Source of the DNA: Plectrocnemia conspersa
Lineage: Eukaryota > Arthropoda > Insecta > Trichoptera > Polycentropodidae
Reading direction: 5' to 3'
DNA length: 64,000 bases
Assembly (NCBI GenBank): GCA_009617715.1
Contig: VTFK01000002.1
Coordinates: 1,364,001-1,428,000 of the forward strand
This document shows positions 51,401-59,990 of this stretch, piece by piece. The notes below the pieces were generated by a model. The model was given only the letters and a program-made list of their open reading frames with translations. It ran no database searches and was not told the origin of the DNA. The position numbers and the translations under genes were made by a program. Position 1 is the first letter of the stretch. Each line of letters opens with the position of its first letter.

Positions 51401-54049
51401 TGTAAAATAATTTCAGTCACGTTCACATAAAGCTATATAATTATGGTAATACATAAAATCCTCTTTTCCGTGTCTGCGTCCGAAAGTTCCAATCGTCTTC
51501 GAGACGGGTTAAACTCCGGATTGCGGACGTCAAGATGAACCAAGGTTGACGTGAAGAGGAAAGTGGCTACTTTCTCAATATTTTATCCCCGTCTGTCGTT
51601 GGTCGGCTACTCTATTTGATTCGCATATGTACGAACGCATTAAGTCAAAATTTAAGAGCTGTAGTCTTGATGATGTTATGAATTTCGGCTCTGTTACTGT
51701 GTTTATACGGGGACCCGACAAAGCCGCGCCGACTAAGCCGCCCCGACATAGCCGCGCAAGACAATCCCGCGCAATACAACCCCGACATTGCCGCTACGAT
51801 AAAGCCGCGCCGACATTGCCGCGCAAATCAAAATTATAAAATAAAAGAAAATGATATTTGTAATTCCAATTATTTTGTTTTGTAGACAGCTCTATCACTA
51901 GTGATTCGCTTTTTGAACAGTTAGTCATAGATTGGATGATGCTGGACAGTTACAAAATATACCGAAATGAAAATAAATCAATACAATATCATTAAAAAAA
52001 GGTTAGGTTGTTTGGTTCTACAGTGAAAGTCGGCGCGAGCAGTAGCGAGACGCCTCCCTTTTTATATATATATTTGTAATTATTAATAAATAAAACCATG
52101 TTATAAAATGAATTTTGTTTTGACTTTGCGCGGCTATGACGGCGCCGCTTAGTCGGCGCGGGATTGTCCTGCGCGGCTTTGTCGGGGTGCCTGTTTATAC
52201 ACATGGCCAGCGAGAGGTTTAGTGTTCAGACACTTTTTCCGCCACAACAAGTTTAGATCTGTAATCTGGACAGATTTGAAACTGTCGTTAAATATTTTAA
52301 GCAATTTGTCATCCTGAAATTTCACATTCCATATGATTTCTTTTGTTGTATGATAACAACAGAAATTCTTGAATTCCTATTTTGATTTTTGTTACTTGAA
52401 TCTATCTATTTTCGGCATATTAAAGGGCCTTAATGGATCGTACAATTAATGAATAGATTTATGGCGCTTTTGATACGTAAGATATTTAATTCTTATGGTC
52501 GGTGCGTCAATTTCAATAAAAGTTTTTTTAACTGCTCTATGTGCATATATAAAAATGCAACCTCACATTAGTATTTTTTGTGAAAAAAAAGAGTTTCTGA
52601 AAATACAGGAATTTTTAACCCTATTTATTCGAAACCCCAAGAAAAATAGAGAATTAAAATGCCGTTCTCCAAAAACGTATTCTTTTACATCAACTGTTCA
52701 ATATATAAAGGGAATAATAAATGAAAAAATCACTCGATAATTATTATAAAAGTAATGTTTTAATCTACGATACGCAGCAGCACAAATGAGAAATAAATAA
52801 ATTAAAGGTATTAATTTTACATGTAATAAAAATAGTTTGATAAAAATTATTAATAAACATTTTATTAAAATAAATAAGGCTAGACGATTATTGTAAGATG
52901 TCATTTCTATACATTTTTGTGTTAAGCAATCTATTTTATTTAACCACTTTGGTCAATTTACTTTTAAAAATAATATTCTACAATGTATAAAAACTGCATT
53001 TCTTAAATTCTAAGTGTTGCAAATTTTTACGTCCTGGTTAAGTTCTGTGCATATTTGCTTTCTTTTCTGATAATAACACATTTTTAGTGTTACTTAATAC
53101 ATGGTTCTCATCTTTTTTTAGAACAACACAGAAATTTAATTTAATACATAATTACACGATTTTCTATAATACTTTTTAAATTGCAAATGGGGTTAAATCA
53201 TGAACTTGCTGTAGTCACAAGAAATATCAAAGGAACAATACTACCAGTAAAATGTATTATAAAATCTCTATTTTTTATCTTTAAATTCCCATGAAAAAAT
53301 AAATAAGAAATAATATTTACTGTTGATTTTTCCAGAAATTTTCTCGTTGGTCCTGTTTGAGAGCTGATTCTGAGACGTCCGAATCAATCAACAACCAATC
53401 GACTCATAACCAATCTTCAACGGTCGTCGACGCCAACAACCACTCTAAACAACCTAACCAGAGTCAACCCAAAACCGGAAAAGAGCCACCTCAGTCATAT
53501 GAGCTCGTCCCCGCCAGACAGTACTGCGTCAGTTGCGAAAGTCTTAAAAAGAAACACCACTCCCAGTGCCGATCAGGCAACTCGGTGAATCGCAGCGCCA
53601 CCAGCTTTCAGATCCAGAACGATAACGGAGAAGTTTCTTTAAAGAGGAGCGCCACCGTCACTTACAAAAGGAGCAAAATTTCAAGGATATCGATCAGGTC
53701 TAAGCCAAACTCGACCAGCGAGCACAATCTGGAGCACCAGAACAATCGAGTGTCCTCGCTAAGGCGTGAGACCAAAACCGCGCAAACTTTGAGCATAGTT
53801 GTGGGGGGTTTCGTAGCATGTTGGTTACCGTTTTTTATTTACTATCTGCTAACTCCGTTTCTGCCGAAACATTATGTAAATCCGGTATTGATGAGTTTTT
53901 TGACTTGGCTGGGTTGGTTCAACTCGGCCATCAATCCTTTTATATATGCGTTTTATTCGCCGGATTTTAGGGTTGCATTTTGGCGACTCACGGTCAAGAG
54001 GTGTTCCAGAGATAGTCACAGGGCTGATATTGCTTTTCAACATAAATAA
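26954..54049 (+). CDS. Octalpha2R: Alpha2-adrenergic-like octopamine receptor (class A aminergic GPCR), four coding exons
   Basis: This is a plasma-membrane biogenic-amine receptor, most likely for octopamine and coupled to Gi-type signalling (family knowledge). Coding exons are 26954-27437, 49755-49983, 50047-50224 and 53336-54049. They join in phase to give 534 residues. Visible landmarks: N-glycosylation sequons at N58, N71 and N80; TM1 with G115-N116; D144 in LAVAD of TM2; C171 and C247 for the extracellular disulfide; amine-binding D178 in TM3; DRY at 195-197; W224 in TM4; S258 and S262, spaced as 5.42/5.46, before P266; E442 of the ionic lock; CWLPFF with W460 and P462; NPFIY at 497-501. 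The third intracellular loop is long (about 284-438) and polar, and the tail is short with C520 as a possible palmitoylation site. The DRYLAVTQP plus TWLGWFNSAINPFIYAF signature fits the insect Octalpha2 group better than TAR1, OAMB or Octbeta. A tyramine receptor remains possible. Confidence 0.85.
28961..29780 (+). repeat. Direct duplication, copy 1 (about 820 bp)
   Basis: This is near-identical over its length to 29917-30745, offset 956 bp, with mostly single-base and small indel differences. Shared landmarks are CCTTCCATAATAATAC, GGACATTTTTCAGTAGG-type blocks and AAGAGCGTTAACTCTTCTGC. Each copy also holds two related sub-blocks around TATGGGGGYCCGRTCRA. Confidence 0.85.
29917..30745 (+). 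repeat. Direct duplication, copy 2 (about 830 bp)
   Basis: This is the second copy of the unit at 28961-29780, in the same orientation. The two are separated by about 136 bp of GC-richer unique sequence (29781-29916). No reading frame of note is seen. The arrangement fits a local tandem duplication better than LTRs, as no TG...CA ends or primer-binding site were seen. Confidence 0.85.
31016..31083 (-). repeat. tRNA-derived SINE-like remnant
   Basis: The minus strand reads CGAGTGGTATAAGTCGCTGA, then CTTTTTACCTGAAAAACTTG, then a B-box-like GGGTTTGAATTTC. The order and spacing match the tRNA-like head of insect SINEs. It does not fold as an intact tRNA. Confidence 0.55.
32690..32765. repeat. 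Two overlapping perfect palindromes
   Basis: 32690-32736 has perfect 23-bp arms around a single C. 32735-32765 has perfect 14-bp arms around GGC. They share two bases, so the pair could form two stacked hairpins or a cruciform. Confidence 0.8.
35050..35340 (-). pseudogene. Non-LTR retrotransposon fragment (endonuclease-RT linker region)
   Basis: The minus strand gives YWKDLKTHNESTKDVLGANK, then in a shifted frame QEWYDDD, followed by SKCLYKEKRRIEKNYAETIT. This resembles the W..LK...VLG...WWD/EWFDDEC segment between the endonuclease and reverse transcriptase of insect non-LTR ORF2 proteins. Stops and frameshifts interrupt it. Confidence 0.45.
35758..36362. mobile_element. 605-bp TIR element, PIF/Harbinger-like, flanked by TTA
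   Basis: The terminal inverted repeats share TACGCACTGYCGGCTAGCCG plus CCGGCRACT (about 29 bp with two mismatches). Both ends lie 7 bp inside TTA trinucleotides at 35755-35757 and 36363-36365, which fits a 3-bp target duplication. Subterminal GC-rich boxes (GAGTCGC, GGCGAC) recur inward on both sides. Inside, at 35984, ATGGCCTCGACACAGAAAAG is followed in a +1 frame by KLIVEIESRIVYNN, reminiscent of the N-terminus of MADF-domain accessory proteins. The element is non-autonomous. Confidence 0.7.
40243..40322 (-). repeat. tRNA-derived SINE-like remnant
   Basis: The minus strand shows TAGCGTAGTCCGTAATGTC (A-box-like), a 6-bp stem CTCAGA/TCTGAG around an 8-nt loop in the anticodon-arm position, and GGGCTCGAGCTCC (B-box-like, 40258-40270). 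The acceptor stem does not close. I call it a SINE head or tRNA pseudogene rather than a functional tRNA. Confidence 0.6.
40890..41510 (+). pseudogene. Jockey/CR1-like reverse transcriptase fossil
   Basis: In three frames along the + strand, in the correct order: LEQQHGFY, TVTNVMTFFEVI, FLKAFDKVNLDLLKGKLSNL, then INRYQFVKYENIILARY, TSTGVPQRFNTGPLLIILFI, a diverged CYTISFFK, and DLGVTFEKYWKFNLYSK. The catalytic FADD block is absent, and the GVPQGS motif is degraded to GVPQRF. There are multiple frameshifts, so the copy is dead. Confidence 0.8.
44150..44345 (+). pseudogene. Non-LTR reverse transcriptase N-terminal fossil
   Basis: The + strand reads FVPDFILKGCEVSFIASLKR, then in a shifted frame LPDLWKCTKVTPIHKKG. 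These match the GPDGIP..IL and FPxxWK..xVTPIHKKGD blocks at the start of Jockey/CR1-type reverse transcriptases. It is a different section of the protein from the fossil at 40.9-41.5 kb and may come from the same family. Confidence 0.75.
44890..44962 (+). promoter_or_regulatory. CRE palindrome plus TATA box plus initiator-like site
   Basis: 44890-44907 is a perfect 18-bp palindrome centred on TGACGTCA. TATAAAAA follows at 44931, and a TCAATC initiator-like motif lies 30 nt beyond, at 44961. The spacing is that of a core promoter. It sits just upstream of a retroelement-like tail, so it may be a transposon promoter. Confidence 0.35.
44971..45110 (+). repeat. Non-LTR element 3' tail-like sequence
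   Basis: GGGAAGTTTTCAGTGAAATT, then GCTTCAGTAGTTTTTGAATC, then TACATACATACAAACA and TATATAGAATTATAGATAG resemble the conserved 3' ends of insect non-LTR elements: a GGTTCAGTAGTTTTTG core followed by an imperfect TATAGA tail. Confidence 0.45.
45266..45325 (-). repeat. Possible third tRNA-derived remnant
   Basis: The minus strand reads AATGGTGGTTAGGATAATGA and, 10 nt on, GTCTGGGCTCAGGTCA. This resembles A-box and B-box spacing of a tRNA-derived SINE, but it is more degraded than the other two. Confidence 0.3.
48475..49310 (-). pseudogene. Mariner transposase pseudogene, nearly full length
   Basis: Reading the minus strand from 49.3 to 48.5 kb, in shifting frames: FGDGIASQRTVKR, STVDDERFISINEANPYTTV, ILRHLYVIRKVKKLLQRF, VSSSLVLRNNKEPFLKRI, KCILYDNQK, LHPKK, and finally FEILLHPPYSTDLAPTN. 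These are the helix-turn-helix linker, YDN block and HPPYSPDLAPTD block of irritans/mori-type mariners, in order. The GDEKW catalytic region and the last catalytic Asp are mutated (PTN). It lies about 450 bp upstream of receptor exon B. Confidence 0.75.
49755..49983 (+). CDS. Octalpha2R: Receptor coding exon B: ECL1, TM3, TM4
   Basis: The acceptor is TTCTGTTTCAG ending at 49754. One base from the previous exon plus GT of this one completes G162, and the exon then reads SWQLGWVLCDIW through TM3 (D178), DRY and TM4 (W224) to the first two bases of W238. The donor GTGGGT at 49984 is a weaker form but keeps phase exactly with the next exon. Confidence 0.85.
49984..50046 (+). other. Receptor intron 2 (63 bp)
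   Basis: This very short GTGGGT...CAG intron splits the W238 codon, just after the conserved LGW at the TM4/ECL2 boundary. Without removal the frame runs to a stop at 50027-50029. Confidence 0.82.
50047..50224 (+). CDS. Octalpha2R: Receptor coding exon C: ECL2, TM5, start of ICL3
   Basis: The acceptor is TTAATTTCAG ending at 50046. The first base completes W238, then YEIEREECRYNQ carries the conserved ECL2 cysteine C247. TM5 holds FSAMGSFFIP with the two agonist-contacting serines S258 and S262. The donor used must be GTATTG at 50225, because only that one is in phase with the next exon. A stronger-looking GTAAGA at 50232 would shift the frame. Confidence 0.82.
50225..53335 (+). other. Receptor intron 3 (about 3.1 kb)
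   Basis: This GT...AG intron lies within the third intracellular loop. It is very AT-rich apart from a GC-rich MITE at 51709-52192. I see no other coding content. Confidence 0.78.
51709..52192. mobile_element. 484-bp MITE with perfect 8-bp target duplication
   Basis: It is flanked by GTTTATAC at 51701-51708 and again at 52193-52200. Ends are inverted: the left begins GGGGACCCGACAAAGCCGCG and the right, on the minus strand, begins AGGCACCCCGACAAAGCCGC. Behind each end are tandem 14-20-bp variants of GACAAAGCCGCGCC, about 8 on the left and 5 on the right. The centre is AT-rich and non-coding. An 8-bp duplication fits the hAT superfamily. The ORFs at 51627-51839 and 51992-52204 are by-products of the repeats. 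Confidence 0.8.
53336..54049 (+). CDS. Octalpha2R: Receptor last coding exon: ICL3, TM6, TM7, C-tail
   Basis: The acceptor is TGATTTTTCCAG ending at 53335. The exon opens in frame with KFSRWSCLRADSE (residues 298 onward), encodes a long Ser/Asn/Gln-rich third intracellular loop, then TM6 (CWLPFF), TM7 (NPFIY) and a short tail ending AFQHK. The stop TAA is at 54047-54049. The GC content of this exon is clearly above that of the flanks, which supports coding. Confidence 0.87.
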   Translation, partial: KFSRWSCLRADSETSESINNQSTHNQSSTVVDANNHSKQPNQSQPKTGKEPPQSYELVPARQYCVSCESLKKKHHSQCRSGNSVNRSATSFQIQNDNGEVSLKRSATVTYKRSKISRISIRSKPNSTSEHNLEHQNNRVSSLRRETKTAQTLSIVVGGFVACWLPFFIYYLLTPFLPKHYVNPVLMSFLTWLGWFNSAINPFIYAFYSPDFRVAFWRLTVKRCSRDSHRADIAFQHK

Positions 54050-54308
54050 ACTTAACACGCAATAATATGTAAGCTTTATGGGGAAATTGACGCTATACAG
54101 TATTTAATTTATGTATCGTAGAAAGAAAAAATAATTAATTTCCTAGTGCAAAAAAAACATGTACTGTAAATACCATTCCATATTTAAAGATTTTTTTTAG
54201 AAAATATTTAATTTATTGTTGCATTTAAATCAAAGTATATAGTAGCATAATACTATACTTGTTATGGTGTCTAATCATCGAATTGTAGACATTTAAGTAA
54301 ATTTAATG

Positions 54309-54314
54309 AATAAA
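54309..54314 (+). terminator. Polyadenylation signal AATAAA downstream of the receptor
   Basis: AATAAA lies 260 nt after the stop codon and is the best-placed signal for the 3' end. A second hexamer overlaps the stop at 54045-54050 and is less likely to be used. Confidence 0.5.
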
Positions 54315-54810
54315 ATCTATTTTGCCATGGCCGCAAGAATTTAATTTAATGGCAATTTATATATGTAACATATTAAATAATTGCTCCATAAAACGAAGCG
54401 AGTTTTGGTCAGAACATTGAACATCTTATGAAAAGCTCTCTGAAACGAATCCTTTTTCAAAGAAAACATCCGAAGATTTATTTTACATAAATGCACAAAC
54501 AATTCGTTTTACGGAACAAAGTATTTATTTTAATGCGCATATCATTAAACGGCACACATTTCATTTCTGTATATTATTTTTTTATCTATGAAGATATTCT
54601 TATTGTTAAGAAAGTTAACATTTTTAACTAAGAGTGCGGGGCATGCTAATAAACTTACAACGCTTATTTATCACAAAATATACAATAAAAACCTACAAGT
54701 CACGAGTCATTATGACAAAGGTTACGGTGTACGGTTAGTAATATTTTATATTATTCGCCTCTCAACATTTTTTGAGTGGCGACGCTAAAATATTTTAGAA
54801 GGGTATTTAG

Positions 54811-54968
54811 AAGGCGCGATACATTCCCTTTCGCTCGCTCGCGTGACGAGAGTGAGTGAAAGATAAAGGGGTGCGTTACATGCGTTCCGCACGTCCACTT
54901 CCTCTCACTCACGCTTGTTACTTAACACGCGAGCGAGCGAAAGGGAATGTATCTCACCATACGCGCCT
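54811..54968. mobile_element. 158-bp MITE with 9-bp target duplication
   Basis: It is flanked by GGTATTTAG at 54802-54810 and 54969-54977. The ends start AAGGCGCG and, on the minus strand, AGGCGCG. A 28-bp perfect inverted repeat follows (GATACATTCCC, then TTTCGCTCGCTCGCGTG). The middle holds AGTGAGTGAAAG and CTCTCACTCACG, again partly inverted. The target size suggests a MULE-like or Merlin-like source. Confidence 0.8.
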
Positions 54969-55225
54969 GGTATTTAGTACAATAAATAATTAGTTACTTA
55001 TAATTTCAACTTGCTACATGCTTATTAATTAGATTTTTAAATGCGATGGTTGAGTTATTCAAAAACATTAACCTTATATTATTCAATCCATTTATTTTTG
55101 GATTGTTCTATGAAGAAGGGTTGAAAGTTAATTTTCAATAAGTATGTCTGATACATACCAAACCAGAATTAAAACAGAAATTTTCAATAAAAGCAGTTAC
55201 AGGGTGAGGGAATATTTTCGAAAAT

Positions 55226-55462
55226 CTAAGAATTCATTTTGTATATTATGTCATCAGAAATGCTAGCTACCTTAAGATAAGCAGATAATGTATTTCGAGC
55301 TAATGAAGTTTCTTCTGTTAGCCAAGAAAATAATGCTGGAGTTAAATTGAAGAGATTCGAGATCTTATTTTGAAAATCGTTATCTATTTTACCTTCAAAC
55401 GTTTCTACGATACTGCACAGTTTCTCAACTATGGCAATGTTTGGAAGATTTTTTTTTTTAAC
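55226..55462 (-). pseudogene. Unrecognised protein-like ORF without start codon
   Basis: A minus-strand frame is open for 78 codons to TAG at 55226-55228. The predicted peptide (NLPNIAIVEKLCSIVETFEG at its start, SWLTEETSLARNTLSAYLKV further on) has a balanced, helical, protein-like composition. That is unusual for an AT-rich random frame. There is no ATG before the middle, so it is either an internal exon or a gene fragment. Family unknown. It could resemble an armadillo-like repeat, but this is not established. Confidence 0.25.
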
Positions 55463-56970
55463 TTACCTTTACCGATTTTACAAAATGAAAGTGTTAGAAA
55501 TAGCCATAAAATTATTCAATCTTAATATGCTCCATGAATAAAAAATAAATAAGAAATAGTGTGACTGTCATTTTCATGTAAAAAATAACTAAATAATGAA
55601 ATGTCTACAATTCAGAATTGTTTAGAATGTATTATAGCTTAAGCATATTAAAACGATATTATTAATATATTAATTATCCTGTAAGAATTAGACTTTCAGA
55701 GCTTTCGCCTCTATGAGGTTATAAAAATATAAAATAGTGCAAAGTAATAACTCATAGTAGATAATCTATCTAGTCATATTATTATCATAATTAAATAAAA
55801 AATACATTCCTAATGTTGTGTTCTGTTAAGAAATTCGTTGTGATTATTAGTAAGTATAATATGTAGGTATATGGAAATAAAATCGTACAAATTAAATTTG
55901 CATATCTAAATCACCCACTGAGATTTTTAGTTTATTGTCGACCTTACCTAGTCAGAAATTTTGTGTTTATTATTTACATAAATATATTAGTGTATTATAT
56001 ATAAAAAATATATTTTATATTTTTCTTATTTATTATAAGGGCTTCCACTGTCAGGAAAAGTATTGTGAAAAAATAATTCAGAAATGTTTTTCTATATAAA
56101 TGTTATAAGATAAATTAATGCTAAAATATATTTATCAAAGCTCTGTATCTATTAAATAACTATTAGAAAATATTTGTATGATTTTTTTGACATTATGCTA
56201 TAATATATGTGTAAATGCGTATGTATACGACTTAGAATATTAAAAAGTGCATCGATTCAAACACTCGGTGATAATAAAAGATTTTATAGAAAAAACATAC
56301 TTTATTATTTTTCATTCTCATTTTTTAGTATTATTTAATGGAGCATTTAAAATTGAATTGAAAAAATACTTAAAATCATATTTTACCACAGTATCAAAAA
56401 TAAAGAATAGTATTTCATCATAGATTTTTCTAGTCGATCATTAAACCATAATATTAGCAATTTCCTAAGCCAAAAATTAAAAATGTTTTTAGATATTACT
56501 TTTTATATATATCGACAGATGGCAAGTAAATATTATTTTATATTTATTACTAGCTAATACTTAAACCAAAAAGTACATCCTTTTAAATATGAAAGATGTC
56601 TCTAAAACTTACTATTTAATTAAAAAATTAATTTTATGTTATAAATTCCACAAAATTAATATTTACTTTTTATGCAGTTAAGGATGAACATATATTGTAA
56701 TAAATTAATTGTTATAAATATATATAGATCTTGTATTTCTACGTGATAATATTGTATACTTTGACAAAATATATATTTTCTTACACAATAATAATTTTCT
56801 GCAATTTAAGGCTTGAGATCATAAGAAGAATGTTGATCTATTATTATTATTAAAATATTTTGTTTTATACCATTCAGTCTTTATTATACTATTAATAATA
56901 TTATATATATTTTTTATATTTTATTAAATAATAATGTTGATATAAAGCGACGTGTTGTGTGAATATTAAT

Positions 56971-57222
56971 TTAAAAAGGTAAACTCGAAGAGAATGAAGT
57001 CAACAAAAGTTTGTCCATTGCAGAATTATGTTGCGGGGAAACAAGATAATTATTTTCAGACATTCCGTATAACGAGCTCTTCCCTAGAGACGGGACGAGC
57101 TCGTTAAATAAATAATTAGACAAATAAATCTCGGCTACCACGTTTTCGAGGCGACATTCGCCAAAGGGGACGTCTGGTTGTAGCTTGTTTAAAAATCTAT
57201 TCATTTCACTAGAAATTCCCAT
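56971..57222 (-). CDS. Uncertain 83-codon ORF
   Basis: ATG at 57220-57222 opens an 83-residue frame (MGISSEMNRFLNKLQPDVPF at its start) in a GC-richer patch. It has no signal peptide, membrane segment or known motif. The patch also forms a 37-nt hairpin (57070-57106), so the GC-rich signal could reflect structure or regulation rather than coding. Confidence 0.2.
   Translation of the reverse strand: MGISSEMNRFLNKLQPDVPFGECRLENVVAEIYLSNYLFNELVPSLGKSSLYGMSENNYLVSPQHNSAMDKLLLTSFSSSLPF
57070..57106. repeat. 15-bp-arm hairpin
   Basis: TAACGAGCTCTTCCC and GGGACGAGCTCGTTA pair with one mismatch around a 7-nt loop. Confidence 0.6.
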
Positions 57223-59580
57223 TAGTTTCGTAGGAAAGCTGCGTTTATTGTAAATAAAAATGCATACAATTTAATTAAAATTTAAATTTTGTATAGAAAT
57301 ATTAACATTATGAAAATTCCTTTGAGCTTTCGAAAGCTCGCGCGTACAATTAAGTCGCAATGAGCTCGACCTGCATTTGAATAAAATTTTAATTATTTCC
57401 ATAATCGAAATACTGGGGACACAACATCCCAGTATCATAAAATACCAGTTGAACCAATTAAAAAGTACATAAGCTTGTTAATTGCTACTGTACAATACAA
57501 GTAATTATACGTGTAAACAGTATACCTACATGTTATAAAGATATTTATTAATTTTATAAAATATGATGTAATTTAGCTATATCGAATAAAATAATAAATA
57601 TAAGTCAATCGATTTTTTCTTAACTAGTTTATTTAGTCCCTTCGATTATTATTTTTTTATAATAGTCTTATCGCCGTAGCTTAATCTTATTACAGCGCTT
57701 TGAAATATATATTAGTGGATACTCAAATGCGAGTTTATCGCCGAATATATTACAACTGAACAAATCTAGATTTATACAAATAGTTTAATAAATTAAATGC
57801 ACGCCTTGACAAAGATCCTACTGAAAAGCCAAAAAATAGTACACAAAGATACATTTTAATTTAAAGACAATAATAACTATTTTGATCCGAAAAAATAGTC
57901 AAAAATAAATGAACTTCAAATGAACAATCAGAAATATTTTATATGCTTAGAAACAAGAAAAACAAAATTTAATAGTTTACTGTTTGATAACTGTTTCAAA
58001 CCAGTAAAGATAACTACTGCATGAATGTCAACAACTAGTACATATTAGTGGAAAAGGTATGAAGGAAATAAATTATAATAATATTTTTATTTCTTCCAAT
58101 GGCAAATTGAACATTTTAAATATATATAAAATTATAGTAGTAGCAAATTAAATACCACTCTATTTAAATTGATTTATAAGTAAAATTTATAAATATATTT
58201 TATCCATTCAGTCTTTAATAATAGTTTTATTTATTTACTATTAAGTTTAATCGATATAGACAGTGCTGCTTAGCTTCTTAAGCCCCAGCTTTCTATTTGA
58301 ATAAAATAATTATTAATTATCAACATATTCCAATGTGATCTAAAAATTGCAGACTAAAGTTATATTTTTCAAAAAATTGCGAAAAAAATTTGCTTTATAA
58401 AACTATATTTTAGCCCATAATTCGCAAAAATTATAGTAATAATTTGCATTGCTATGTATTATGTAAATTTTATTGCTTATTTACATAAAGCAATTAGAAT
58501 AGTATATACATATATTCAAAGATGATATTTTTTTAATCCGGCATTACGTTTTTTTTACGGATTGACTTTAGCAACCGTCGCAAAAAAAATCTTCAGTCTT
58601 TACGATATTTTTAAAGACATACAGATTACAACCAATCTCTTTAATTATTTATTGCATAATTACTTATTATAATTCAAACTATATATTGAACTATTTTAAA
58701 CATTTAACTTTTAAGTATTAGGTTGATTATTGATACTGAGTAAAATAAACCAATTAGTTAAATAAAAAAAAAAATATCTGGAAAATTATTTCTTGTAAAG
58801 GTAGAATTGTGTAAACCGAGCTTTAAGCTTCAGCTCTCTATTTGTTTGTTTCCTGGGCGTATTATATATCCATTATGTTATATATTATAGTATATGAGTG
58901 TTTATATTATATTATACCACACGCACCACACGTTCTATAATAATTGATCTAGGCGTAATGGCGATCGAATCAAAGATCGTTTTCACGCTCGCCCATCGAC
59001 ATGCCAATTACACGAGGACTTTGTCATAATTGACAGACAATTACCAGTGGCGGCCATTGTTTCAGTCACGAGCGTGTAATTCGTGTAATTATTTTTGTGA
59101 TTTTCATTTGCGGCTAATCGACAATGCCAGACAATGTGGATAAACGACTGTAAAGTCACACTTTGAATGGAGAATCATAACGATTGTTGTCTGATTTTTG
59201 TAAAAATAAATAGAAATGTGTATTTTAAAAAATACTACTTAAAAATAAATGTTACATAGAATACATATATTTGATATAATTACTTGCATATTTAATGAAA
59301 ATAACTATATTAGTAACGAAAGTGGGAAGAGAATTGAAAAATTACATATATTCAGTGTCTATTCATTAAAGAGCACGTTTTTATAAATAATTAATAATTT
59401 ATTCGTTATTTTAATGAATAAAAAAAACTGTTATTTTAATGCAGGTTGAAAAATTAATTTGTTTCTAATAATCTTCTCCTACCTCTCGATCCCTTTTATA
59501 AATCTAATTGAATAAAAATGTTGGAGGCCTTGATGAAAAATATTCCGATAGCTCCGTTTTCACATTATTTGTATTTTTAT

Positions 59581-59990
59581 TTTTAATTTGTAGGAAGTAT
59601 TTTATCGATTGAAATAAATGGGAGTCGGAAGGAGCAAGATCCGGAAAATAATGTGGATGAGATAAAAACTTTCAGCAAAAATGCCTGATTTTATCGAGAA
59701 GCGCATTGTCGTGTTGTTTGAAATCCATACACCTTATATCCAAACTGGTTTAATTTCTTAGCCAGCTGATAGATAGTTTGAGTAATTAAGCTATCTATTT
59801 TTGCTGGTGTACTACATCCAAAATTATTATTGATATCGTAATTTCCCATTTGAAATTTTCTACACCATCTTTGACATTTACGGATATTTAATGAAGCAGT
59901 TGCTACCTCTTAACTATTTTTAGTGGTTTTTAGTTGTGAATTTCTTTTTAAATTCATATAACATACATCGTAAATGTTGTGCGAACAAAC
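59581..59990 (-). pseudogene. Internally deleted mariner transposase
   Basis: The minus strand begins with HLRCMLYEF and WCRKFQMGNYDINN, then AKIDSLI and YQLAKKLNQFGY, which belong to the N-terminal DNA-binding part. After a short gap it reads DFKQHDNA and KFLSHPHYFPDLAPSDSHLF, the catalytic NARPH and HPPYSPDLAPSDYHLF blocks. The middle of the transposase, including GDEKW, is gone. Frames shift several times. Confidence 0.7.

Larger units (their letters stand above)
54978..59580. other. Downstream AT-rich DNA
   Basis: Apart from the two uncertain minus-strand ORFs and the hairpin listed separately, I see no genes. A GC-richer island with TAATTA-type homeodomain cores lies at about 58920-59170. 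Confidence 0.55.

Noticed and set aside
51627..51839. ORF rich in Arg, Pro and Ala
   Set aside because: Produced by translation of the MITE's GACAAAGCCGCGCC repeats.
51992..52204. Minus-strand ORF at the other MITE end
   Set aside because: Same repeat-driven artefact.
53849..54058. Minus-strand ORF over the last receptor exon
   Set aside because: Shadow of the TM6-TM7 coding frame.
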